Of a stretch of 64,000 nucleotides of DNA, positions 18,645-27,383 are shown in pieces. The stretch lies in contig CP126120.1 in NCBI GenBank assembly GCA_030123585.1, positions 2,233,001 to 2,297,000 of the forward strand, in the 5' to 3' direction. Each line of letters starts with the position of its first letter. Position 1 is the stretch's first letter. The stretch is from Rhodanobacteraceae bacterium (GTDB lineage Bacteria > Pseudomonadota > Gammaproteobacteria > Xanthomonadales > Rhodanobacteraceae). The translations under genes and the position numbers were made by a program. The notes under the pieces were generated by a model, which was not told where the DNA came from, made no database searches, and worked only from the letters and a program-made list of their open reading frames with translations.

Positions 18645-21425
18645 ATGGATTGCGCCGATTTCCCGATCACGCCGCTGCTGCCGGATATCCGCGCGTCGTT
18701 GCGCGAATGCTCGCGGCTGGTGCTGGAAGCGCCGCCCGGCGCGGGCAAGACCACGCAGGTGCCCCCGGCCTTGCTGAACGAACCTTGGTTGGCCGGGCGC
18801 AAGATCGTGATGCTGGAACCGCGGCGGATCGCGGCGCGCGTGGCGGCGGAATTCATGGCCGCGCAGTGCGGCGAAGCAGTAGGGCAGACGATCGGCTACC
18901 GCATCCGCTTCGAAGCGCGCGTGTCGGACTCAACGCGCATCGAGGTGGTCACCGAGGGCATATTGACGCGCATGTTGCAGGACGATCCGGAATTGCCCGG
19001 CGTCGGTGCGATCGTGTTCGACGAATTCCACGAACGGCACCTGGCCGGTGACCTCGGCGCGGCGCTGGCGCTGGACGTGCAGGCGTCGTTGCGGCCCGAC
19101 CTGCGACTGCTCGTGATGTCGGCGACGCTGGAAGGCTCGCGCGTGGCGGAATGGCTGTCCGCACCCGTCGTGCGCAGCGAGGGCCACGCTTATCCGGTGC
19201 ACATCGAATACCCCGCCGCGCGGCGCGGCGAGAACGAACCCGCGCATCTGCGCCGCGCCGTGCAGCAGGCGCTGGCCGAGACCGACGGCGACGTGCTGGT
19301 GTTCCTGCCGGGACGGCGCGAGATCGCGCAGGCACAGAGGATGCTGGCTGACTTGCTCCCCTCTCCCGCCGGGAGAGGGGTTGGGAGTGAGGGTTCGGAC
19401 CTTCGCGCAAGACCCGCACCCTTATCCGGCGCTGCGCGCCACCACGGAGTTCCCGGACATGGATGGTGGCTGTACCCGGAGGGAGAAGGAAAGATCGAAA
19501 TCCTGCCGCTGCACGGCGAGCTGTCGCTGGCCGAACAGCACGCCGCCCTGTCGCTCGCCGACGCCGGCACGCGCCGCGTGATCCTTGCCACCAACGTGGC
19601 CGAGTCCTCGATCACGGTGCCGGGCGTCCGCGCGGTGATCGACAGCGGCCTCGCGCGCGAGCCGCGCTTCGATCCCAACTCGGGTTTCACGCGGCTCGCG
19701 ACCGTGAACATTTCCCAGGCGTCGGCCGATCAGCGCGCCGGACGCGCAGGCCGCGTCGCGCCGGGCACCGCGTACCGGCTGTGGCCGCAGAGCCGGCGCC
19801 TGGAACCGTCGCGCACGCCCGAGATCGCGCAGGCCGAGTTGTCGGGCCTCGCGCTGGAACTTGCGGCCTGGGGCGTGGGCGCCGATGCGGCCACAGCCTT
19901 GCGTTGGCTCGATGCACCGCCAAGCGGCGCGCTGGCGCAGGCACGCGACTTGCTGCAACGGCTGGGCGCAGTCGATGCCGAACTGCGCATCACTTCATTG
20001 GGCCGCGACATGCTGCGGCTGGGCGCCGATCCACGCATGGCTGCCGCGGCGCTGCGTGCGCCGGACGCCTTGCGCGCACTGATCGCCGATCTGCTGGCGT
20101 TGCTGGAATCGCGCTCGCCGCTGCGCGGTGAATTCAACGACGACCTGCGTGCGCGTATCGCGGCGCTGCACGCGTGGCGGGATGGCGGCGCGCGCGTGGT
20201 GCGCGATGCCGACACGGGCGCGCTGTCCGCGATCGAACAAGCCGCGCGTGGCTGGCGCCGCCGCCTCGGCGTGCGCCACGGCGCCAGCGGCACGCCGGAT
20301 GCACTCACCATCGGCAACCTGTTGCTGCACGCGTTTCCCGACCGGGTTGCCAGGCAGGATGCAAAAGATCCGCGCAGGTATCAGCTCGCGAACGGCCGCG
20401 GCGCGCGCCTGCACGAAGCGTCGGTGCTGTTCGGCGAACCGTGGCTGGTCGTCACCGAAGCGCGCTTCGACGCGCGCGACAGTTTGATCCTTGCGGCCGC
20501 GCCGTTCGATCCTGCGCTGCTGGAACGCGAATACCCGCAACGCATCGTGCGCGAACGCGTGGTGCGGCAGAACGACAACGACACGATCGAAGCCTTCGAG
20601 GAACGCCGCTTCGATGCGATCGTGCTGGAACGCCGCTCCGTTCCCGTCGCCACGGAAGATGCGTTGCCCGCGTTGCTGGCGACGATCCGCGCGCGCGGTC
20701 TCGCGTCGCTGCCGTGGAGCGATGCCGCGCAGCGTCTGCGCGCGCGCGTCGCATGGCTGCGCCGCACGATGCCGGAAGCAGGATTGCCGGATGTGTCCGA
20801 CGACGCGTTGCTGGCCTCCTTGGAAACCTGGCTTGCGCCCGCGTTGCACGGCAAGCGCAAGCTGGGTGCGTTGTCGTCGGAAGAGTTATCGAACGCACTG
20901 GCCGGCCTGCTCGACTGGCCGCAACGCAAGCTGCTGGACGCAGCCGCGCCCGATGCGCTCACGGTGCCGAGTGGGCGACACATCAAACTCGATTACGCAG
21001 CTCCAGCAGCCGATGGCTTTCCCCCTCTTCCACCGGACAGAGCCGCCGTCCATGGCCAGGAACTCCGTGGTGGCGCGCAGCGCCGGGTGAGGGTTCGGCC
21101 TCGCGAGGAGCCCGGACCCTCACCCCCAACCCCTCTCCCGCAGGGAGAGGGGAGAAAACTCGCCTCGCCGGTGCTCGCGGTGAAACTGCAGGAACTGTTC
21201 GGGCTCGCCGAAACGCCGCGCATCGCCAACGGCCGCGTGCCCGTGACGCTGCACTTGCTTTCACCGGGTGGTCGCCCGATCCAGGTCACGCAGGACCTGC
21301 GCGGCTTCTGGGACCGCACCTATGCAGAAGTGAAGAAGGAATTGAAGGGCAGATACCCGCGTCACCCGTGGCCGGATGACCCGTGGAACGCAGTGCCCAC
21401 GCACCGCGCCAAGCCGCGTGGTTGA
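18645..21425 (+). CDS. hrpB: ATP-dependent RNA helicase HrpB, carrying two in-frame repeat insertions
   Basis: DEAH-box helicase of the HrpB family, of unclear physiological role. Walker A is APPGAGKTT (residues 29-37), the DExH box is VFDEFHERHLAGD, motif III is MSATLEGSR, and the C-terminal helicase domain has NVAESSITVPGVRAVIDSG and QRAGRAGRVAPG. At 926 residues it is about 100 longer than typical HrpB. The excess is explained by two segments, residues about 238-283 and 791-837, encoded by palindromic repeat elements (19356-19493 and 21017-21155). The first splits the region between FLPGRREIAQAQRML and LPLHGELSLAEQ; the second is in the C-terminal HrpB domain. Both keep the frame open, so the protein may still be made whole. 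Confidence 0.93.
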   Translation: MDCADFPITPLLPDIRASLRECSRLVLEAPPGAGKTTQVPPALLNEPWLAGRKIVMLEPRRIAARVAAEFMAAQCGEAVGQTIGYRIRFEARVSDSTRIEVVTEGILTRMLQDDPELPGVGAIVFDEFHERHLAGDLGAALALDVQASLRPDLRLLVMSATLEGSRVAEWLSAPVVRSEGHAYPVHIEYPAARRGENEPAHLRRAVQQALAETDGDVLVFLPGRREIAQAQRMLADLLPSPAGRGVGSEGSDLRARPAPLSGAARHHGVPGHGWWLYPEGEGKIEILPLHGELSLAEQHAALSLADAGTRRVILATNVAESSITVPGVRAVIDSGLAREPRFDPNSGFTRLATVNISQASADQRAGRAGRVAPGTAYRLWPQSRRLEPSRTPEIAQAELSGLALELAAWGVGADAATALRWLDAPPSGALAQARDLLQRLGAVDAELRITSLGRDMLRLGADPRMAAAALRAPDALRALIADLLALLESRSPLRGEFNDDLRARIAALHAWRDGGARVVRDADTGALSAIEQAARGWRRRLGVRHGASGTPDALTIGNLLLHAFPDRVARQDAKDPRRYQLANGRGARLHEASVLFGEPWLVVTEARFDARDSLILAAAPFDPALLEREYPQRIVRERVVRQNDNDTIEAFEERRFDAIVLERRSVPVATEDALPALLATIRARGLASLPWSDAAQRLRARVAWLRRTMPEAGLPDVSDDALLASLETWLAPALHGKRKLGALSSEELSNALAGLLDWPQRKLLDAAAPDALTVPSGRHIKLDYAAPAADGFPPLPPDRAAVHGQELRGGAQRRVRVRPREEPGPSPPTPLPQGEGRKLASPVLAVKLQELFGLAETPRIANGRVPVTLHLLSPGGRPIQVTQDLRGFWDRTYAEVKKELKGRYPRHPWPDDPWNAVPTHRAKPRG
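19356..19493 (-). repeat. Palindromic coding repeat, copy 1, inside hrpB
   Basis: The element opens with a perfect 10-bp stem, CCCCTCTCCC (19358-19367) and GGGAGAGGGG (19371-19380), followed by GAGGGTTCGG, a central part with CGGCGCTGCGCGCCACCACG, and a degenerate far end GGAGGGAGAAGG. Its reverse complement aligns with copy 2 across CCGTGGTGGCGCGCAGCGCC, so the two lie in opposite orientation. It adds roughly 46 codons without a stop. The insert sits between two helicase motifs, probably in a surface loop. Confidence 0.85.
21017..21155 (+). repeat. Palindromic coding repeat, copy 2, inside hrpB
   Basis: It shares CTCCGTGGTGGCGCGCAGCG with the reverse complement of copy 1 and ends in the same 10-bp stem, CCCCTCTCCC (21130-21139) and GGGAGAGGGG (21143-21152). 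GAGGGTTCGG and its partner GGACCCTCACCCC form an inner inverted repeat. It encodes a Pro/Arg/Gly-rich stretch (PSPPTPLPQGEG) with no stop, in the opposite orientation to copy 1. Confidence 0.85.
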
Positions 21426-21461
21426 GGCCAACCCACCGCAACAGGCCGGCCTTTCGCCCAA

Positions 21462-22181
21462 TCAGCCCTGCAGTTCGTATTCCAGCGTCGCGACCACGCG
21501 CACGGTCTTGTCGATCTGCTTGTCCTGCTGCAGCATCGGCGCCTTGTCGCGCGGCAGGATCTCGAACACGCCCTGGTTGGCGCGCAGGATGCCGCCCAAC
21601 CGGCTGCCGGAATCGCGCGCGAATTGCTCCGCGGCAGCGCGCGCGTTCTTCGTCGCTTCGGCGATCATCGACGGCTTCAGCGCATTGATGCCGTCGAACA
21701 GGTAGTTCGGGCCCTCGTCGAAGCCGCCGTCGGGGTTGCCCAGCACCACGCCCTGCGCGATCAACGCGCCCGTATCCTGCGCCGCCGCCGCGACGGCATC
21801 CACGTCCCTGGTGCGCACCATGATGGTGCCCGTGATGACGAAGCGTGTCTTGTACTGCTCGTTGCCGAAGTTGCGCGCGGCACGATCGGTCACCTGCACG
21901 TGGTGGAACGCGATCGCATCCGGCCCGAGCTTGTGCTTCTGCAGGAACGCGGTGACCGCCGCATCGTCGTGCTCGATCCGCGCCTGCACATCGGCGAGCT
22001 GGTCGCCGGTCTCGGCGAAATGGATTTGCCACAAGGCAATGTCGGCCTTGACGTTGCGTTCGGCAAGCCCCTTGACGGCCACGTAGCGCACCGCATGGCG
22101 GTGTGCGAAACCGTTGCCGACGAACCAGCCGCCGACAACCAGGCCAACGGCAACGAGCACGGCGGCAGCAATGCGAGTCAT
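21462..22181 (-). CDS. SIMPL-domain (DUF541) periplasmic protein
   Basis: A 239-residue protein with an N-terminal membrane or signal segment (residues about 4-19). The SIMPL fold begins at YVAVKGLAERNVKADIALWQIHF and contains a Asp/Gly/Asn-rich loop PDGGFDEGPNYLF, followed by IMVRTRD and a late KIDKTVRVVATLEYEL-like strand. Relatives form cage-like oligomers at the envelope; function is poorly known. The ATG overlaps the end of the M28 peptidase gene by 4 bp, so the two are translated together. Confidence 0.82.
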   Translation of the reverse strand: MTRIAAAVLVAVGLVVGGWFVGNGFAHRHAVRYVAVKGLAERNVKADIALWQIHFAETGDQLADVQARIEHDDAAVTAFLQKHKLGPDAIAFHHVQVTDRAARNFGNEQYKTRFVITGTIMVRTRDVDAVAAAAQDTGALIAQGVVLGNPDGGFDEGPNYLFDGINALKPSMIAEATKNARAAAEQFARDSGSRLGGILRANQGVFEILPRDKAPMLQQDKQIDKTVRVVATLEYELQG

Positions 22182-23671
22182 GGCGTCTTCCCGGACGGTT
22201 GTTTCGCGCCAGTTTGCCACGACGCCGGCCCGACTGCGCCGCCGCCGGTGTTGCCGAACGCGCCGGGATAACGCTCGTTGGTCGGTTTGCCGTCGGGTCC
22301 GAGCTTGGGCGAACGCGCGAAGCTGCCGGCGAAACCCGGGAACTCGACCGGGCTTTCCCAGCCGTCCTGGCTGACCGCCGACACGCCGAAGAAATAATCA
22401 TCAAGGATGATGTTCTTCAGCACCACGGAATCGGCATCGCCCGCGTCCTGCACGTGTTGCCACTGCGGCGCGGTGGTTTCGCGCCACCACACGTTGTAGC
22501 TGGCCGCGCCCGGCGACGGTTTCCACGACAACGTGGTGTCGTAGGCCACCGCACCCTTCACGGCAAGATCGGAAGGCGGTGGCGGCGCCATCGCCAGCGA
22601 GGCCATGGTGATCGCGTCGAGGCGCGTGACGTTGGCGAGGTAATCGAAATCGACGCCCGACACCACGTCGCCGTAGTGCACGCCGTTCTCGACGCGCACG
22701 TTCTGGTGCTGGCGATCGTAGTCCTCGTTCGATTCCGACAGCCGCACCGCAGGAAAACCCTGTTCGAGGAACGGCACCTGGTCGCCGGAACGCCCCCAGC
22801 GATCGGTGCGATAGACCATGCGGACGTGGAAATCGTCGAGGTATTGTTCGGCCAGCGCCTGCATGTAGCGCGCGAGGTTGCGCGAGGGTGAATCCACGCC
22901 GCCGCCATGGTAGCGCCGGTACGCGGCCTGCTGCAGCGTCTCGTTGGACTTGGTGCCTTCGGAAAACACGCGGATGGTGTGCGGGTCGTACGCGCCGTTG
23001 CCGCCGTGCGAGTTGCCGACGATGTCGTTGTTGAGATCGGCCTCGACGTTCCAGCCCTGGTCCACCGCGTACTGCGCGATGATCTTGCCGCCGTACAGGC
23101 CCTGCTCCTCGCCGGAATCGGCCGAATACACCAGCGTCGCCGGGAACTTGTAATGCGACAGCACGCGGGCGGTTTCGATCAACGCGGCGACGCCGGAGCC
23201 GTCATCGTTGGCGCCGGGCGAATCGCCGGTCGCGTCCATCACGTCGCTGCGGCGCGAATCGAGGTGCGCGGTCATCACGATCACGCGGTCCGAATCCGTC
23301 GTACCGCGCTGGATGGCCACGATGTCCATCACTTCGGCGCCGGCCTTGGGCATGCGTTCGCCGGTGAACACCTGCGCGGGCTTCACGACTTCAAGGCAAC
23401 CGCCGCAGCCTTTGGAGATGTCATTGAACTGCGCGGCGACCCAGCGTCGCGCCGCACCGATGCCGCGCGTCTTCGAGGTCGTGGTCGAAAGCGTGTGGCG
23501 GGTGCCGAAACCGACCAGCGCGACGTCGGTCGCGTGCAGGTTGGAAGCCTGCACCGCGCCGGCGATGGCGCGCAATTCGGAGTGGTGGTTGACGGGCGGC
23601 GGCGCGGCGAGCGCAGCCGTGGAAACCAGTGCCGCAGTCATCAGTGCGGACAACGAACGCGTGCGCAGCAT
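22178..23671 (-). CDS. Secreted M28-family zinc aminopeptidase with a fibronectin III tail
   Basis: A 497-residue exported peptidase. The signal peptide covers about residues 1-23. Co-catalytic zinc ligands are visible in TAHLDS (His, Asp), GANDDGSG (bridging Asp), SGEEQGLYG (catalytic Glu-Glu) and NNDIVG, with a late histidine in DYDRQHQNVR. Residues about 370-450 resemble a fibronectin III fold (PSDLAVKGAVAYDTTLSW). GGGAG eight bases before this ATG decides the start over an upstream ATG five codons earlier that lacks a ribosome site. It is coupled to the SIMPL gene. Confidence 0.88.
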   Translation of the reverse strand: MLRTRSLSALMTAALVSTAALAAPPPVNHHSELRAIAGAVQASNLHATDVALVGFGTRHTLSTTTSKTRGIGAARRWVAAQFNDISKGCGGCLEVVKPAQVFTGERMPKAGAEVMDIVAIQRGTTDSDRVIVMTAHLDSRRSDVMDATGDSPGANDDGSGVAALIETARVLSHYKFPATLVYSADSGEEQGLYGGKIIAQYAVDQGWNVEADLNNDIVGNSHGGNGAYDPHTIRVFSEGTKSNETLQQAAYRRYHGGGVDSPSRNLARYMQALAEQYLDDFHVRMVYRTDRWGRSGDQVPFLEQGFPAVRLSESNEDYDRQHQNVRVENGVHYGDVVSGVDFDYLANVTRLDAITMASLAMAPPPPSDLAVKGAVAYDTTLSWKPSPGAASYNVWWRETTAPQWQHVQDAGDADSVVLKNIILDDYFFGVSAVSQDGWESPVEFPGFAGSFARSPKLGPDGKPTNERYPGAFGNTGGGAVGPASWQTGAKQPSGKTP

Positions 23672-23737
23672 GATCTTCACTCCCATGGCAACCGTACGAG
23701 CGTAGTCCTTTGCCAGCGCGGCTGCACGTGACGAAAG

Positions 23738-25312
23738 TCAGTGCGGCGCGGCGTCCAGAACCTGTGCCGCGTGCCACGCGGCAATGCGGTGGCTGCCCGA
23801 CAGGAAATACGGCCAGGTTGCGAATGGCGCGACGCCTTGCGGTTCGCTGCTGCGATCGCTGGTCAGGAGGATGCCGTCGGGATGCGCACGGCACCACGCC
23901 AGCACGGCATCGCCCTTCACCCACGGCAGCGGCTGGTGCAGCCGGCCGGTGTAGCCGAACAGGCCGTTGTGCCATTCGACGTGGGCAATCGCAACATGCT
24001 GCTTGAGCGCCTGCTTCACGAACGCGGCTTCGGGGCGCACGTCCAGCGCCGGCAGGTAGGCCAAGGCGCCCGCCAGCATCGCCGCCGAGACCAGCGAGGT
24101 AGAGGCAAGCGCCAGCGAACGCGCGTCGCGGCCCCACAACCGCCACACGCCGATCGCGATGACCAATGCAATGAGCGCGAGCCACGCCAGCAGCGGTTGC
24201 GGCGGATAACCGAACGACTTCGCCGCCTGCCACGGCAACGCGATCATGCCGGCGCCAGCCAACAACGCGAGCAAGCCGAACAACCACGGCCGCAGGCGCG
24301 CACCGTTTCGTTGCAACAACCACGCGCCCGCCAACGCCCACGCCGGCAGCAGCGGCAACAGGTAATGGATCTGCTTGCCGCTGATCGCGCAGAACGCGAC
24401 GAACGGAATCACCCACCAGCACCACAGGAAGCGCCCGAAACGTCCGCGCCAAAGTTGCGCCCATGCCACGCGCGGCGCGCGCAGCGCGAGCAGCCACGGC
24501 AGCAGCAGCACCGGCACCAGCGGCAGGTACCACCAGAACGGCCGGTTGTGCGCGAAGCTCCTGGCGATGCGCCCGGTCACCTTGTCCACCAGCGGCTGCC
24601 AATAGGTCGGTCCGGCGTACCACGCGGCCGGCAGCAACCAGCACAGTGCGATCGCGACGCCGATCAACTGCCCCGCAAGCAGCGCGAAATACCAACGCAA
24701 CCTGTGCGTGCGCGCGGTGTTGCTCCACAGCGGCGCCAGCAATGCGACGGCCACGATGTGCAGCAGCAGCACCGGACCCTTGGCGAGGATGCCGAGCCCG
24801 ATCATCACGCCCAGCCACACCGTGCCGCGCGCCCACTTGCCCGCATCCAGATCCAGCAACGCGTGCAATGCGCCGAGCACGCACAGCGCCAGCAGCAGGT
24901 CGAACATGATCGCGGTCGAGAACACCGTGAAACCGAGGCAGCCCGCCAGCAGCCACATCGCGGTGTCGGCGCCGCGTGCGTCCATGCCCAGGCGCGCGGC
25001 CAGGCGGCGCAGCGTCAGCAACATCCCCAGCGCGACGATCAGCGCCTCGACGCGCGCGACCCAGGTGTGCACGCCGACGAGCTTCCAGCCGCCAGCGATC
25101 AGCCAGAACAGCAGCGGCGACTTGTCGGAATACCACGCGCCGTTGACGGTCGGCACCAGCCACTGGCCGGAGTTGTACATCTCCCACGCCGCGGTGAGGT
25201 AGCGCGTCTCGTCGATCGGGATCGGCGGAAACAGGATCGCCAGCGGCAGCAGCAGCACGCACCAGAGTGCCAGCCAGCGCCATGGAATCCGGGAGGTGTT
25301 GGCGTCATTCAT
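23738..25312 (-). CDS. GT39/ArnT-like membrane glycosyltransferase
   Basis: A 524-residue polytopic protein of the dolichyl-phosphate-mannose / ArnT class, which moves a sugar from a polyprenyl-phosphate donor to lipid A, protein or glycan in the periplasm. The catalytic Asp-Glu lies in the first external loop (PPIPIDETRYLTAAWEMYNSG), followed by GAWYSDKSPLLFWLIAGGW. About ten to twelve hydrophobic segments follow. Substrate is unknown; no arn genes are nearby, so lipid A aminoarabinose is only one option. The start gives the family N-terminus; a 22-codon upstream extension does not. Confidence 0.85.
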   Translation of the reverse strand: MNDANTSRIPWRWLALWCVLLLPLAILFPPIPIDETRYLTAAWEMYNSGQWLVPTVNGAWYSDKSPLLFWLIAGGWKLVGVHTWVARVEALIVALGMLLTLRRLAARLGMDARGADTAMWLLAGCLGFTVFSTAIMFDLLLALCVLGALHALLDLDAGKWARGTVWLGVMIGLGILAKGPVLLLHIVAVALLAPLWSNTARTHRLRWYFALLAGQLIGVAIALCWLLPAAWYAGPTYWQPLVDKVTGRIARSFAHNRPFWWYLPLVPVLLLPWLLALRAPRVAWAQLWRGRFGRFLWCWWVIPFVAFCAISGKQIHYLLPLLPAWALAGAWLLQRNGARLRPWLFGLLALLAGAGMIALPWQAAKSFGYPPQPLLAWLALIALVIAIGVWRLWGRDARSLALASTSLVSAAMLAGALAYLPALDVRPEAAFVKQALKQHVAIAHVEWHNGLFGYTGRLHQPLPWVKGDAVLAWCRAHPDGILLTSDRSSEPQGVAPFATWPYFLSGSHRIAAWHAAQVLDAAPH

Positions 25313-25374
25313 GCGCGGCGCAGCATAGCGCACGCACGTTGCATTTCGACGCCGCTCTTGCAACCAGGCATTGA

Positions 25375-25484
25375 CCACGGATCAACGCGGATGCACACGG
25401 ATACAGCGCTTCATCGATGCCAATCCGTGGCAAGGCTTCCGATGCGGATCATCGCGAACCAAACCTTGTCCGTGTTTATCCGCG
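25375..25484. repeat. Inverted-repeat element between GT39 gene and hydroxylase-sulfotransferase gene
   Basis: CCACGGAT (25375-25382) pairs perfectly with ATCCGTGG (25423-25430), and CGCGGATGCACACGGA (25386-25401) is an imperfect reverse complement of TCCGTGTTTATCCGCG (25469-25484). This looks like a separate intergenic repeat family from the REP-like copies. It lies just after the stop of the minus-strand hydroxylase-sulfotransferase gene, where it could also end transcription. Confidence 0.6.
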
Positions 25485-25487
25485 CAA

Positions 25488-27383
25488 TTACGCATCGAGC
25501 CGCCTTGCCGTCGCTGGATCCTGCTGCGCCCCGACAATCAGCGTCTTGAGCGACAAGCGTTCCGCGCGCGCGACCGTCCCGGACATCTGCTCCAGCCTCG
25601 GCAAGATTTCCGGCGCACGCCTTTGCCATTTCCCCATGTCCGGAACCGAAACCGTGTGGCTGGCCAGGGGCAATGCCTGCGAAAGCGGGCGGTCCCACGA
25701 AAGTTCCAGAGCCGAGCAGATCCTGCGAATCTCGCTGTCCGGGTCGGCAATGAACCGGTCGTAGCGCGTCGCGATCCAGCGGTCCGGCGCGAGCGCCTCC
25801 AGATCGTCGAGCAGGATTTCCGTGACGGTGCGCCACTGCGCGGCCACGATGTCGGGCAACGGCTTGCCGATCCATTCACGCCAGCCCGGCGTCAACACCA
25901 GCGACCAGGGCATGCCCGTCCAGCCGGGCAACTGCGGGTAGGTCCTGAAGCCGCCCGACTCCCACGCTTCCAGCATGCTGGCCAGTACCTGGCGCGGGTC
26001 GCGATGGAGGTACACGAACAGGGCATCGGGAAACACTTCCGCGAGGAAAGGGACGCGCAGTGCATTCTTCGGGGTTTTTTCCAGAAGGCGAATGCGGCCG
26101 GCGACCTTCCGGCCATCCCGGTCGAACGCCCTTGCGCGAAAACGCTCGCGCAATGCCACGATCACCTCGGGGCTGGCGTCGTCCGCGTCCAGCCGGTTGG
26201 ACGAATAGCCGCGCGCAGCGGCGCCGAGCACGCCGAAGGCGGTCTTGCCCTCGATGAGGCCGTGGCTCTCGCCGCCGATCGTGCAAACGTCGGGACTCTG
26301 CGCCAACGTTTCGAACAACAGGGACGATCCCGACCGCGGCGGTGAAACGATGAACACCGGCCGGTCGAACTCGTAATCCGGCAAGGCCCGGGACACCGCC
26401 CGAAACTTAGGCGCACGCGTCGTTTCCTCGCCGGCAATCGCATCCCCCGTCTCCCGCACCGCCTGGCCGATCAGTCCGTTGAAGGCCGAAACCAGTTGCG
26501 TGTGGTTGCGCAGGCTGATCTCGCTGCCGACCCGCCCGATCCTGGAGAGGAACTCGTCCAGCAGGGCACGGAACGCCGCCCGCCCGCGCGGTTCCGCGCC
26601 ATGGCGAAACCACAGCGTTCGCCACTCCATCACGAATTCGTTCGCAAGGTGCCTGATGAGGGGAAGCAGCGGCTGGTCCTCGCACTCGCCGAGCAGGAAG
26701 TCGATGTGCCCGCGCATTTCCCAATAGCTCATCGGCGACATCAGGTTGACGGATTCGAACACCAGTTCGTCGCCCTGCGCGTCCGGATCCGGTTCGACGC
26801 GCCGAGGGGTCCAGCCCTCCATCGAACGGGTGTGGGGACGACCCGCCTGGACCAGTTTTCCGAATGCGACGCTGCCGACGGTATCGACCACGAGATGCAC
26901 GCGGACGTGATCGGTCGGGTTCACCACGCGATGCAGCTGCCATGTGTCGAAAATCCAGCATTCGCCCGCGGCCATGTGGGTGTGTGCATCGCCGCACGTG
27001 AAATCCACGGACGGGTGTGTCGTGACCGGAATGTGCACGCGTACCCGCTCGTTCCAGTAGTGGTTGGTGTCAACGTGCGGCGCGACTTCGGCACCCGGCG
27101 CCAGCCGCATCAGGCGCACGCGCCCCAGCACCGCATCGAGGCTGCCCAGCGTCCGGCGCAAGTACGTGCATCGTTCGAGCGCGGGCGTCGGGCGCATGAC
27201 GCCGAACAACGCATCGCCGCGCGCGGGGTCGCCTTCGGCGGCTACCAGCGGCAGCGCGGTGTTGCCCGGCAAGCCGCTGGGATGCGGTTGCCAGAGGCTC
27301 GCATCCAATGCGCCGATTTCCGCGGCGAGCGTTTCGGCATCGAAAAGGAGCGGCAATTGTATGAACGGCACAGGCAGCTTCAT
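25488..27383 (-). CDS. AspH-type 2-oxoglutarate dioxygenase fused to a PAPS-dependent sulfotransferase
   Basis: A 631-residue two-domain protein. Residues about 1-175 match the aspartyl/asparaginyl beta-hydroxylase family, with iron ligands likely His103 and Asp105 (PHVDTNHYW) and His151 (WQLHRVVNP), and a 2-oxoglutarate-binding Arg161 candidate in VRVHLVVD. A helical linker spans about 180-335. Residues about 340-610 form a sulfotransferase: 5'-phosphosulfate loop PPRSGSSLLFE (348-358) and 3'-phosphate loop YLHRDPRQVLASM (458-470). The ATG overlaps the stop of a shorter paralog by 4 bp. One protein could hydroxylate a side chain and then sulfate the new hydroxyl; that order is inference. No signal peptide is seen, so it is cytosolic. 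Confidence 0.82.
   Translation of the reverse strand: MKLPVPFIQLPLLFDAETLAAEIGALDASLWQPHPSGLPGNTALPLVAAEGDPARGDALFGVMRPTPALERCTYLRRTLGSLDAVLGRVRLMRLAPGAEVAPHVDTNHYWNERVRVHIPVTTHPSVDFTCGDAHTHMAAGECWIFDTWQLHRVVNPTDHVRVHLVVDTVGSVAFGKLVQAGRPHTRSMEGWTPRRVEPDPDAQGDELVFESVNLMSPMSYWEMRGHIDFLLGECEDQPLLPLIRHLANEFVMEWRTLWFRHGAEPRGRAAFRALLDEFLSRIGRVGSEISLRNHTQLVSAFNGLIGQAVRETGDAIAGEETTRAPKFRAVSRALPDYEFDRPVFIVSPPRSGSSLLFETLAQSPDVCTIGGESHGLIEGKTAFGVLGAAARGYSSNRLDADDASPEVIVALRERFRARAFDRDGRKVAGRIRLLEKTPKNALRVPFLAEVFPDALFVYLHRDPRQVLASMLEAWESGGFRTYPQLPGWTGMPWSLVLTPGWREWIGKPLPDIVAAQWRTVTEILLDDLEALAPDRWIATRYDRFIADPDSEIRRICSALELSWDRPLSQALPLASHTVSVPDMGKWQRRAPEILPRLEQMSGTVARAERLSLKTLIVGAQQDPATARRLDA

Noticed and set aside
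18645..21425. hrpB as a pseudogene because of repeat insertions
   Set aside because: Both inserts keep the frame and all helicase motifs are present, so a full-length protein is possible; loss of function is not shown by sequence.
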